Assembly (NCBI GenBank): GCA_036872755.1
Contig: JAVHNS010000002.1
Span: 2,356,001-2,420,000, forward strand
DNA: 64,000 nucleotides
Direction: 5' to 3'
From: Orbilia blumenaviensis
Taxonomy: Eukaryota; Ascomycota; Orbiliomycetes; Orbiliales; Orbiliaceae
Under the pieces are notes generated by a model. It searched no databases and was not told the DNA's origin. It saw only the letters and a list, made by a program, of their open reading frames with translations. Position numbers and translations under genes: made by a program. Below are positions 1 to 11,928 of this stretch, one piece after another. How positions within the stretch are numbered: the first letter of the stretch is position 1; each line of letters opens with the position of its first letter.

Positions 1-272
1 GCAAAGTTCATGAGAAAATTATACATAATAATAAACCCCCCCCGCCCATAAAGAGCGAGAAGCACATCTCCCTCTGCCTGAGCCTGAGCCTGAGCTGGCT
101 GCAGGCAAGGGACCATAGGGTTGGGGCCCACCGTTAGATGGGACCCCAAGAGCAGGACCGTGGGCCTGCATCAACGGTCCTATAAGGACGTGGGGCCCTG
201 CAAATGCAATAGGCCCCTACGTCCTGTTTCCTTCTCCATTCTTCGGAAGGCTGCACGATATGTTATGTGAGT

Positions 273-300
273 GGCTCCCCCTCCCCCTCCCCCTCCCCCT
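273..300. repeat. CCCCTC microsatellite
   Basis: About four tandem copies of a CCCCTC hexamer. It creates a short proline-rich open frame that is not otherwise gene-like. Confidence 0.8.
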
Positions 301-999
301 TCTACTGTTAGGGGAGAAGCCCACCTACAGAACTACCGGTATCGCGATGGTAACCGCTGGTATGTCCTCCTTCGAGCCCCCCCGGGATTTGTGATATTCC
401 CGGTGGGGGCAGGCGTCCTCTTTATCTTCGGGGGGTGGCCGAGAGGGATGATGGGTCGTTGGTCTTCGTGGGTGTTGGGATAAAGTACTTTTGCAGAGCA
501 TTTGACCTTTATCCCAGCACAGAATCCATCGTTCTTGATGCAACTAGTTTCGACCAGCCAAACATCGCGCATTGGTCATGAAAGTAGTGCTTCCCCCACC
601 AGTGGCCAGCGATATATATCGTGGCCCCGGTTGTGATATCATCACGGGAAAATGGGATAACAGCGTAATAGTTTTGGCGACCCGACCATATCTTTGAGCC
701 CGGCCGCATGGGCCAGGGCTCAGTAAATATGCCCCATCAGGGCAGGTATTTGCCTAAAACCGGGCCCACGGCAGCACCAATACCTCCGTAGAGGGGATCG
801 TCGCCCATAGTAGGGCGGACGATCGGTTTCGAATCCACCGCCACCGACAATGCGCTGGAGACTAGCCCAACCGACCAATCTTGGAGGACTGGGTGTATGA
901 AATGTCGAGAGAGTGGGATGGATTTCCGGAGCATTGAAAGCAGGCGATCCACGCCCACTCCTGACCCCCGGCTTGGAGCCGTGGGGTCGAATGCACCTT

Positions 1000-1052
1000 G
1001 TGCTGTTGCTGTTGTTGCTGCTCCTGCTGTTTTTGTTGCTGCTGCTGATGCT
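1000..1052. repeat. CTG/GTT trinucleotide-rich tract
   Basis: An imperfect CTG/TTG repeat. It reads as poly-Leu on the plus strand and as poly-Gln on the minus strand. The open frames through it lack any other recognisable domain. Confidence 0.75.
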
Positions 1053-2442
1053 GGCGGTGCAATCTGGGCCGGTGTCATCTGGTCTCGTAAACACCTTGCC
1101 TCTAGCACATAGATTCGAAGCTATCGTAAATCGGCCCCCCATTTGTGTGGAAGGTCATGCCTGGCCACAGCCCTCTGGCTGGTGGCCTGGCGCCGCTTCC
1201 GCGAGCGCCATGAATCCCATCTGTCGATTGGGTCTCAATCTTTACCCCCTCGGTATGTAGTGGTGCGTATGCAACCACATGTACTACAGTGGGATTTGGC
1301 AGCATTGAGTATGTATCATGACTTTTGGGATTTCTTGATACATATCCTGGATGGAATGAGCCCCGGCGCTTGTGTGCGCCGAAGTAGTCACCGGTTCGGT
1401 GACATTAGGATTGCACAACCTTCCCATGCCCAAGGAAAAATGGCAGAGAGGTTCCAGAAGCGCTCTTCATCAGCACTTGTGCTGTCACCAAGTGCTGCCC
1501 CCCGGACCAGAGGCAATTGCCTCGGTCACATTGATTTTGGGAGTTCTGAGGGGACTTTTCTTGGGCCCCGGAGCTATGATATCTCCGTAAGCTTCCAGCT
1601 TTTGGCGAGGCGTGTCCTGTTGGTATGTATTAGCGTCTAAACAGAACCCTAGATTCTACGCATTCCACATACCTGTATGTAGTGTATGATAGCCTATATG
1701 AGCAATACAGATTCTGGGTGTTCGAAGCTTGGAAGCCCCCCATAAAGTTGATGTCTTTAGGCGTGTAGACCCCCTCCAGAACATCTGTACTGCCCTTCGC
1801 CCCGAGACTCAAGGCGACCGGGCCATCAAGTTGAACGCGAAGCATGCACGCGTCAAGCTAGGGCCCGGTGCGCCACTGTCTCTGCGGTCTTGTGAAGGTA
1901 TGTCTAGGGGCTGTTAGAATGTTTTCTTTCTTTCTTTTTCTATTGCATGTTTATTTCTGGGATAATGGACTATAACTTACTTCCAGTATGTCCGCACCAG
2001 CGCCCCCGGTCCCGGAAGCAGAAGATACGACAAATCAGTCGTCGGGGCTAAAATGCCCCGCGACTCCATCCCCTAGAAGTCAAAAGGCTTCAGTGGTAGG
2101 GATTGTATTACCTAAACTCTTAGATCTGAGAATCACTCAAGTGCGTCGATTGCAGCACCGATAAATACTCAGATTCTTGAGTCGGTATGCCTATATATGC
2201 CATCTGAGATTAGGACAAAGAATTACATGATGAAGATAATTATTTTCTAACCCCCGGATGACGGACGCATATTTTCCATCGAAAAAGGGATATCTCTTTC
2301 GGCTGGCTGTCACCATCATCACAATGGAGATAGGGCTCATCCAGATAAAGTATCTGAAAATTATACTTACCATTGGGGATTGTTAATCCATAGGAAGGCT
2401 CGGGGCCGTAGCAGCTATGACGCGACTACTACCGAATCAACG

Positions 2443-2482
2443 CGTGTAACATAGCTAAAATTTCTTTTGAGCATGTTACACG
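2443..2482. repeat. 10-bp perfect inverted repeat
   Basis: CGTGTAACAT at 2443-2452 and its exact reverse complement at 2473-2482, separated by a 20-nt AT-rich loop. It could be a hairpin or a dimeric protein-binding site. No function can be assigned. Confidence 0.5.
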
Positions 2483-4046
2483 AGGATTTCAGGAGCAAGG
2501 ATCGTGATCCAGTTCCGGGGAGAGGCTTGGACGATAGGCCATACGTTACCATTTAGATGGATATATTTTGGCGATGGACGGTAGCACGAGTAGAGCGTGG
2601 TGTGTGAAATTTTTGATGAAGGCGATGAGAGCGTGTGATGATTGAAGAAGATGGAGGAAAAGACGCGTGCGGAGTCTGGATAAAATATTTATTGCGTGCA
2701 GGTACCAGTCTAGGGTTAAAATATGGGATGCGTTGTAGATGTTGTAAAATTTACTGCGTTGTTGCACTCACTCTTGGCACTATCGATGATTTACGCTAAT
2801 CAGAATTAGGAAAGTTTGCGATTTTGTATTCTGCCAAACAAACGCAACACATAATTACGACAAGATCAGATCAAAACGGTTATGCAGCAGCTTGTTTCAG
2901 GCCTGCCTACGCCCCCGGTTTCAAAATGCCAGTTGTGGATGGTTTCGTTCTAAGTATACTTGGTTCTTGTAATAAGACTAACTTGGTTGGAGATCTACTT
3001 GACCGAGGTACAAAGATCAACTGAGGCCCTGGTGAGTTACTTGCATGACAGCGTCGGGTACCTATAGTTCCGGTTCCGCGTGGGGAACCTCCAACTCAGC
3101 CATTCAAAAGACATCGAGCTCACTGAGGGATACTACTTCATATACTACGTTTATGGCCTTTTTGGTTCTATTTTCTGTTGGGCTCAAGGGCAAGGGAGGA
3201 GAGAGGAGGATTATGGATCAGGTGGTCGAAGCATCGTGACCAGTACTGCTTGATAGAACAGTATTGGTACTTTTTATGCATGTCAACTCCCAACCTAACG
3301 GGATAACGTATGTATATGCACGCAGGTTGGCTAGAGGTCCCCACCATACTGCATTTGAGACTCCGCCCTGACTAGCTCGTCTAGAATCGAATCCGGACCC
3401 GTATCATCGCGGATATTGTATTTATTTTTTTGGGGAGGACTTTTAAGGTTGCTCGTTGAGGAACCTTACATATAAGTTTGTGCCACGGCTCTGGACTGTC
3501 CCCCTCTTCTCGGTTTCTTGAATTCAAATCATAGCGTTACCATCCTTCTATTTTCTTCTATTCAACTCTGTATTTTATTTTCTAAACGTCACAGGCCTTT
3601 TAATACTCTCTCTTTTCAAACCTTTCTTTCCTTCTCATAATAATAATACATCTTACGAGATCACTATTTAAATTTCTGTTTGTCGTTTGCTTTAGGTTAG
3701 CTAGACTCTACTACTCTAAAGTGCGGTGTCGTCATAGCCTTGTCGCCCGGGAGATTGCGTGTCGCAGCTTGTCCGCTCAGTCACTTAGTTAAGGCCCGTC
3801 ACTCAGTCACGCTGTTCGTTTAACCCCAACTAGGCGGCAGTAATCCATAATACAGCGCAGCCTCCTCACTCCACGCCTCTCTCGCTCTCTCTCTTTTCCC
3901 GTTCTCCACCTTCTCCCCGGACTACCTCCGATACCCTTCCAATATACTTAAAATCGAGAAGCCGACTTCATAATCTCTAACTCTAAGAACCCATTCCCCG
4001 AAACCTTCCGGCGTGCCGTAGTGCCGCTGTGTTAAAACCGATCAAT

Positions 4047-7000
4047 ATGAAATACCTAGCCCTCCTCACGGCACTCTCCGTCGCACCCCTATTAACTTCG
4101 GCGTTGAACTACTCTACTCCGAATCCAAAGCATTTCTCGTCGGCACTTGGCAATAACACAAAGGACTGTCCGCCTTGGTAGGTTGCCGAATTCTGGGACC
4201 TGTAATTCGACTTGTGAGGGAGTTAAACGAAACTAACATCGGGTTCGCCTTTTTTTTATTACAGCTTCAACTGTCACCTACCGGTCCACGAATGTAAACA
4301 GTTTGCAAACTGTAACTCGTATCACGGAAGATGCGATTGTCCCGCTGGTTGGGGAGGAGATGACTGCAGCGAACCAGGTGCGATAACATTACCCTTATTC
4401 CCGAGGTCATCTGTTTTAGGCGCTAACGGGGCTCGGCTGAATAGAGTGCGGCGGTCTCAGCGACGGACAGGAACGATACATCAGACCGAAGGGCGAAAAG
4501 TGTAAATGCAAAGATGGATGGGGTGGAATTAACTGCAACCGTATGGTATTCCATATTGTAAGGCCGAAAATAAGGCTGCCAAGCTAATGATTGATAGTCT
4601 GTACCACCAACGATGCCTGTATTCCTCTCATGCCGGAAGGCGTCGAGGGTACCTGCTACAAAGGCGGCCTTACCGTGAAGGAGAATTTCCAGATGTGCCG
4701 AGTTACCAGTACGATCCATCGATACAATCCTGCCGATGCGAATTACCACTAACAACTATATAGACAAGAAGATTCAGGACCAATTGGGAGATTCGAAAGC
4801 CGATGTAACCTTCTCTTGCAATACAGAGAAAGAAGAATGCAATTTCCAGTGTAAGGAACCGCCCAAGATAGCTTATTCGAGACATTGGACTAATGTATCA
4901 CCAAACAGTCTGGGTCGACGAGGAAGAATCGTTTTACTGCGCTCTCGATAAATGTAAATTCGATATGGACTTCACCCCTTCCAGCAATATCACTCATTAC
5001 AACTGCGAAACCATCAAGTGTAAATGTATTCCAAAGCGAATGATGTGTGGCAAAGAGGGATCGCTCGATATATCCGATTTCCTTACTGAGGAGATCAAAG
5101 GACCTGCCGAATTTTCCTGCACTGCTTCATACGAACCAGCCGATGCGAAGAAGGACGGATGCTCATTCTCAGAACCTGCGATGAATCAGTTGATCAGCGA
5201 TGTTTTTGGCGATAAAAGCATATTTTTAGACTGCCAGTCGGCGGAATGTGTGCCTAGCTCGTTGATTCCTGGGTACAAGCGACCACCAAAGAAAGTTAAC
5301 AAGGCTTTAATTGCTGGGGCAGTCGGAGGATCAGTTGTCACGCTGGCAGTCGTTGTTGGTCTACTCTGGTTCCTTCACAGGAAGTCGAACAAGTCCGGTC
5401 TCGGTCCTATTCACCTCGGGTTGGACGACGATGAATCGAGCAAACTTATTACGGAACACAAACCCGCGTCCCTTCTTTTCGAGGATATCTCTTACTCAGT
5501 CAATGGCAAACAAATCCTCACCGGTGTTCATGGAGTTGTTAGCCCGGGTCAAGTCATGGCGATTATGGGTGCATCTGGAGCTGGCAAAACGACATTCCTT
5601 GATATCCTTGCTCGCAAGAACAAGCGCGGTACCGTGGGTGGCAAGATACTTATCAATGGGCTTTCAGTTAGCGACAGTCAGTACAGAGATGTTATTGGTT
5701 TCGTTGATCAGGAGGACACTTGCATGCCTACATTGACGGTTTACGAGACGATCCTGAACAGTGCCTTGCTCCGTCTACCAAAGGATATGGATTTCAAATC
5801 CAAGCAAACCAGAGTTATGGAAGTCATGCAGCAGCTTGGTGTTTTGGGAATCAAGGATTCGCTCATTGGATCCGAAGAAGGAGAGCGCGGTATCTCTGGC
5901 GGAGAAAGACGTCGTGTTAGCATCGCCTGCGAACTGGTCACCAGCCCCGCTATTCTCTTCCTCGACGAGCCTACTAGTGGTCTCGATGCTTACAATGCCT
6001 ACAATGTTGTCGAATGCCTTGTATCCCTTGCTCAGAACTACAACCGGACTATCATCTTTACAATCCACCAGCCGAGATCCAACATTGTTGCACTCTTTGA
6101 TCGCCTCACTCTTCTCGCGAAAGGTCGAATGGTTTACTCTGGTGACTTTAGGAAATGCCAAGATTATTTCGCCAGCTGTGGATATCCTTGCCCGCCTGGT
6201 TTCAATATCGCCGATTTCTTAGTTGATCTGACGATGCATGCAAGCCACAAGAGAACCGTCGCCAGGGAAGAAAATGGAAGCTCCGAACCTAGCTCGTCGT
6301 CCACTGCAACTGAGAGGCCCCGACTCACTGGCCGCAAGAGGACCAACTCTGTTAGAGACCGCCAAGAACGTGCTCTTTTCACCCGAAAGTCCAGCGGCCT
6401 TGGCCAAGGCGCCGATGATGTTTCCCTCGCTTCTGTTCCTGATGAATCCGAAGCCCTTCTCGCTGATCCAGACCGTGAAGATGACGCAGGCCTCCTGGAA
6501 GGCTCTTTCACTGCCCACCAATCCGATTTGGACCTCCTAATCACTTCCTATCTCAACAGTGACATTTCCAAACAGGTCCATGATGAAATCCAGCAAATCG
6601 TTACGGCAGTCAATAGCACAGATGGCGATGCTGAGACAATCTTAGGGACTGGCCCAATCACAGGGTTCAAGCGTATCGGTTGGTTTGAGCAATTCTCGAT
6701 TGTGTCTGGTCGTACTTGGAAAAACCTCTACCGAAACCCTATGCTCATGCTTACCCACTATGCGATCCCGATCGTCCTTGCCTGTCTTTGTGGCTTCCTA
6801 TTCTATGGCATTACAGATGATATTGCAGGTTTCCAGAACCGCATGGGTCTTTTCTTTTTCGTCCTTGCTGTGTTCGGATTCAGCGCTTTGACATCTCTCC
6901 ATGTCTTCTCCCAAGAGAGATTATTGTTTGTTCGCGAACGTGCCAACGGCTACTATGCACCAATCACTTACTTCTCTAGCAAAGTCGTCTTCGACATCCT

Positions 7001-7567
7001 CCCGCTTCGCCTGCTTCCACCAATCATTTTGGGTGTAATCGTGTACCCCATGGTCGGTTTACTCCCGGAGTGGGGCGCCTTCTTCAAGTTCATTTTAGTG
7101 CTAGTGCTGTTTAATCTCGCTACTGCAACCCTATGTCTATTCATCGGTATTGTATTCAAGGATACTGGCATTGCCAACTTGGTGGGAAGCTTGGTGATGT
7201 TGTTTAGTTTGTTGATGGCAGGTTTGCTGTTGAATCACGACAAGATTCCGGGGCCTGCGAAGTGGCTTCAAGTGGTATGTTCGATCACTCCTATTTCTCC
7301 GTCCGGACTCATGACTAACTTGAAATCTAGATTTCAATCTTCCACTATGGCTTCGAAGCGCTGATTGTCAATGAGGTGACAACACTCCAATTGATTGATC
7401 GCAAGTATGGACTGGATATCTCCGTTCCGGGAGCAACCATCTTGACCACTTTTGGTTTTAATAACCAAGCCTACTGGGGAGATGTCATTGGACTTGGAGT
7501 GTTCTCTGGAGTGTTCTTGGTGCTTGGCTATTTAGCTATGCACTTCTTGTTGGTGGAGAGGAGGTAG
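4047..7567 (+). CDS. ADP1: ADP1-like ABCG transporter with EGF-like domains
   Basis: Seven exons, all in phase: 4047-4177, 4265-4377, 4445-4540, 4598-4708, 4764-4850, 4909-7274 and 7331-7567, giving 1046 aa (yeast Adp1 is about the same length). The protein starts with a hydrophobic signal-like segment ([19 protein letters not shown]). Cys-rich EGF-like modules follow ([24 protein letters not shown]), then a membrane segment, then an ABC domain. The ABC domain has Walker [10 protein letters not shown], signature [10 protein letters not shown], Walker [15 protein letters not shown] and H-loop IFTIHQPR. A Ser-rich linker and a C-terminal multi-span membrane domain complete it. This is the Adp1 branch of the ABCG/White family, which has an N-terminal lumenal region. 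The yeast protein is ER-located and its substrate is unknown. Most introns fall in the EGF-like part. The long exon alone would begin at an internal Met, so the upstream exons matter. The last intron carries an in-frame stop after its start, so the terminal exon is needed to finish the membrane domain. Confidence 0.93.
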
Positions 7568-8481
7568 TAGCTATACACACGACTGTATTGCTACCTCGGG
7601 GGGAAATTGGATTTTCTAGAAATCTAGACTTTATCGCAGTTGGATATCTAGCGTCTCGTCCTTGCTCGGGTTCTCTAGAAATATCGATATTAGAATGTAC
7701 GAGTGCACCTAAGAGATATCTGAAGGTGAACCAACGATCATTTCAACATGAATAGTGGTGGATTTGTAAGAGGTACGTTTATGAGAAGGACGAACGGTCC
7801 ATAATTGAACTGTATATGAAAGCATTTTGATGTCATTCCCCTCCTTTTTTTTCCTTTCTCTTTTCATTTTAATTTTGGAGACATCTTGACCTGGGAGTTT
7901 TATTTGGAATTATGTGGTTGTACTATGATATCAGATTGGTGCATCTTTTTGTTTGTCTTTTTTTTTTAAGCTTGTGGTATGATATAGGGGTATACACAGA
8001 GATAGAAAATCATATTTTCCATCACCTATAACAACTTTCCATAGTAAACCTCTGCAGATAAATCCCCGAAGTGGCAGGGATCACGAAAAAGATCGCTTTC
8101 GCGAGCTTCTTTGACCTGTACGCTTCCGGCGGCGAGCAAGGGGGGTAAGACACATATGCACGGGATTCCGCGTCTTGACTCATAAGCATTCCTCTTCGGA
8201 CGTGTTTCACAAGACTGGGCACGCGTGTGTGTCATAACTCGAATTGCTGGCAACTGCCCCAATGCTGCTGTAGCAGCTTAGATGCCATATTGCTTCAAGC
8301 TTATGGAAGGGATAGTGGATATGGAATTTTCAGAGTATAAGAATGCTGCCGAAGTCTGCCTTGCCAGTCAATTGTTTATCATCAGTTCGCCTTATGCTTC
8401 TTGAGCTTCGCTTTATTTCATTGTGATGCTACCTAGGCACCTATAGCAGATTGGTCGATTTAGCCATATATTATAAATACC
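7568..8481. other. intergenic, ADP1 3' end to F-box promoter
   Basis: AT-rich spacer of 914 bp with T-rich tracts (around 7845-7970), consistent with a 3' UTR and terminator followed by the promoter of the next plus-strand gene. I see no gene in it. Confidence 0.5.
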
Positions 8482-11400
8482 ATGTCAATCTCACTTGCTT
8501 CATTGCCCAATGAAATCCTCACCTCTATTTTTCAAGACGAATGTCTCTCAAACTTAGACCTCACGAGAGTCCAGCTTACCTGTCGACTATTCAGAGATAG
8601 CATCCAACAACAAGCCTGTCAACGGTACACTTTCCGAGTCGACGCTCCAGACCACTCGACATGGAGACTAGTCCGGTGTCTCCTCCAAAATCCAACAGCT
8701 GCCCAACGCTTCACCGAGATCAGGGTGGAATGGCAGCGTAGAAAAGCGGCAGACAAAGATACTTGGACTCCAGCCTGGAACTGGACAGCTGAGGAGCTTG
8801 AAAAGATCGCCAACATCTGTGAAACATGGAATATCTCCGAAGATACACAGTCTTGTCTTGAACAAGGTGTGAATTCGGAGGCCTTATTGCCGTTTCTGCT
8901 GGTATTCACACTGAATTTAAAGGTTTTGGATCTTGGAGATCCTAATACGGAGCTGGTCGCGCATAGTTATAGCGATTGGAAAAGTGGAAGAGCGTATGAG
9001 GCCCTTGGAGGGACTCCCGGTAGTCACAGGGATCAATTCGATGAGGAATGTGACAGCAATACACCAAACGACAGCGATAGTCTATTCTTCTACGAAAACG
9101 TACCCTGGTCGAGGGGGGTAGAATATACAAATGAAACTGGACTCCCTTCTCAATACGAAGCTAATGTCCTACCAGGACTGGCCAGTCTCGAACATTTTCG
9201 AATTGGGAATCCAGAAATACGAGGCTCTTCGTTTGAGGCGCCTCGTAGCGGGCCGATTTTTCGGCTCTGTTTTCTTCCAAATATAAAGACCATACATGCC
9301 TTTGGAGTGAGCAATCGATACCCTTACGAGGATACCGACTGGGGTCGGGATCTATGTCGCGTGGAGACTGGAACGTCTCCATTGAAACACTTAGTGCTTT
9401 ACACGGTGACAAATTCTACATATACGCCCCTCGCGAAAGGTCATACTCTTTCTGAGGCGGTAGCTAAGGGTCTTACCAATCTTGTGTCGGTTGAGATTAA
9501 GGATAGGCCGGATAACTATAAAATTGAGAAACGTTTTGATGAAGAATATTCTGATGATGACAGTATAAATGAGCCGGCTGCGACGCAAGCTGGAATTTGG
9601 GCGGCAGATGAAGCCCTTGGACGGTTGATTTTGCAGAATAACAAGAAGACTTTGCTACCGACGAAGATACTTATAAATGGAGCTGGGTTCAATGAAGACG
9701 GCCAATTCGATCAGGATGTGGCGAAAAAGAGGGCGCTGGCTGCGAAACAGGCGCTTTGGGAGCAGACACGAGGGAAGCTGGAGCGCTTGAAGGTACGTAA
9801 ACCCCTAGAGCCATAGATACCGAAGGGTTTACAACGAGAGTATAAATCCTTTTAATGCATTAATGTGCATTCGTATCACAGATGACTATTGCTTTTCTTT
9901 TTTTCTGGTTCGGTTGCTTACCGTTATCACACAATTGTAGCTTAAACCGTCTCCAATAGAGAGTATACAACCAGATTTGCTATCTCAAATCACTTTGACT
10001 CTCGGACGAAAGGATATATTCAAATTGATGCTGTCTTCCAAGACTTTCCAAGATGCTCGCTACCAAAGTATCTGGCTTCGACACGAACTGGGCAATATCA
10101 CCGAGTTCGAAAAGCGCTTGTATACAGGATTGAAGAGTCTTGAAAATATTCATCTTATGAGAGCGCCTCTGGTAAATCGGGATCCCCGAGGCCAGTTCTC
10201 GGATCTAAACATGGTACTAGATGCCATCAAAAATGGGACTGTGGCGGGCCCTAAGAAGATACAGCTTTCCCTTTATGGCTACAGTATGTGAACACATATA
10301 GGCACCGTTTTTATATGTTCGATACGGTGTTATCACTATTCATGAGCTCCTTTAGCTAATGGGTGCACAGAACCTGAGATCCAAGCTCCATCTCCATCAC
10401 CGTCTCCTCCTCTTCAACGGAGACGGGCGTTCAGAATGCCGACAGCCTTGGATGATATCGATATATATACGTCTGCTCCAGCTGCGATGGGGAATACCTC
10501 GGCCTCTACCCCTTCCTTTCGTCAACCCCCTGTTAAAGCTACACAACAAAGAAAAAGGAGTAAAAGGTCCCGGCTCTGGGCCTTAATGGATGATATCGAA
10601 TCTGAGGAGTCTGAATCTGGTTCGGAATCTGGTTCGGATGCGGCCGGAGAAGAAGTACCCCCCGCCTCTGCAGATGAGATTACACGTTATAGCCCTGATA
10701 AATACACCGACTTCCTCAGCATCCTGAAGGCGCACTCAGAAGCGAAATCCGCTTCTGAGGAGTTTCAATTGCATGTCTCGTTGGACTGTAGGCACGGCTT
10801 TCTTCTACAATTCTGCGATATGACGAGGTTGACGCAACTGCAAATACAAGGACCTTTCTCGGATTTTCGGTGGGGGAAAAAATTTAACCCCGCTAAAGGG
10901 CTTGTACCACTCATAAATATGCTTTCTAGTATGCCAGCTTGTTTGAAAACTTTGGTGTTTCAGAGAGGTTTTAACAAACCCGAGGGTACTCCTAAGAGAC
11001 TCGAAGCCCTGTGGGGTAATCTACGAGTTCTTCAGGATGTGGTTTCAAACATGACATCACTTACATCACTAGCTGTTAATGACGGGTATATTTATCACCC
11101 GTCGTTTATTCTTTTGCCGCCGGAAAGTGTTAAACGCCTGAAATACGCTGGTGAAGTATCAGCATCGTGGTGGCGGAAGTTTGCGAGCTTCCCGTTCACT
11201 GGTGTTGAGCTTCTAACGCTAAATTGCACAGGCCTGGGGTCTGAAGAGCTGACGTATTTGGACAGTGTGGGGGAGGAAATATATGAAATACCGGCGGACC
11301 TCAGACTTGGTAGCATCCAGATGACGGGGTTGAAGTGGATTGAGTTTCATGAGTTGTCCTTGCTCAACCAAAACTACCCAAAAGACTTACTCGAGTTGAT

Positions 11401-11752
11401 ATTGAAGAACAATCTTCAGATCTCCGCCCATTCCCTGAAGATCATAGCACAGGAAAGAGCCAATCGGTGCGTTGGCAAGATGGTTAAGAAATTCCCCCGA
11501 ATTATCAAAGAGCAGAGCAAAAGCTGCAAATGGCAATTGGAATGGGCATTTAAACAGGCAAGGGACCAGTATCTTTTTAATCACGTTACGAATCAGAGAA
11601 GTCTACCGCATGATAACTTCACGGATCAGGAGTTTGAGGCGGAGATGGAACGGGAAGTTGGGAAGGCGATAGTAAAGTGGTTTGAAGATTACTATGCGGC
11701 TGAGCTTGTGAAGGACTTTACGGAGGCTCTTAAGAAAAACCTGACAAAATGA
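8482..11752 (+). CDS. F-box protein with a second F-box-like segment
   Basis: Three exons that close in phase: 8482-9792, 9941-10283 and 10371-11752 (1011 aa). The N-terminus reads SLPNEILTSIF...LTRVQLTCRLFRD, a typical F-box. This motif binds Skp1 in SCF ubiquitin ligases, so the protein is probably a substrate-recognition subunit. At the start of exon 2 a second segment (QPDLLSQITLTL, then DIFKLMLSSKTFQD) again fits the F-box pattern. The remainder resembles the poorly conserved leucine-rich target-binding region of fungal F-box proteins. A Ser/Glu/Asp-rich stretch lies near residues 600-640. Unspliced, exon 1 would stop at 9816. The donor GTACGT at 9793 and the acceptor before 9941 join the frames exactly, and exon 2 has no ATG of its own near its start. 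Two adjacent F-box genes remain possible. The target is unknown. Confidence 0.75.
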
Positions 11753-11928
11753 CGATAGAGTGTGAATCTTTATTAGCGTATTAGTTTGTAGTTTTCCTTA
11801 ATAATCAAACTGTCCCTTCCCATATAACCGAGGTCCAAGTGTTAATTCAAGCCTTAGGTTTCGAGAAAATAGAATCTAAGCAAGGTTAATACCGGTAAAT
11901 GATTGTTTAGGTAGCTGGACCGTGCAGC

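Larger units (their letters stand above)
1..4046. other. gene-free 5' stretch and ADP1 leader
   Basis: I recognise no gene in these 4 kb. The stretch holds a CCCCTC microsatellite near 273-300, a CTG/GTT-rich tract at 1000-1052, and small hairpins (GTCACC/GGTGAC at 1387-1403; a perfect 10-bp inverted repeat at 2443-2452 and 2473-2482). From about 3480 to 3960 the DNA becomes strongly pyrimidine-rich, which fits the promoter and 5' leader of the ABC transporter gene that follows. The open frames here are short, overlap on both strands and show no family motif. Confidence 0.5.
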
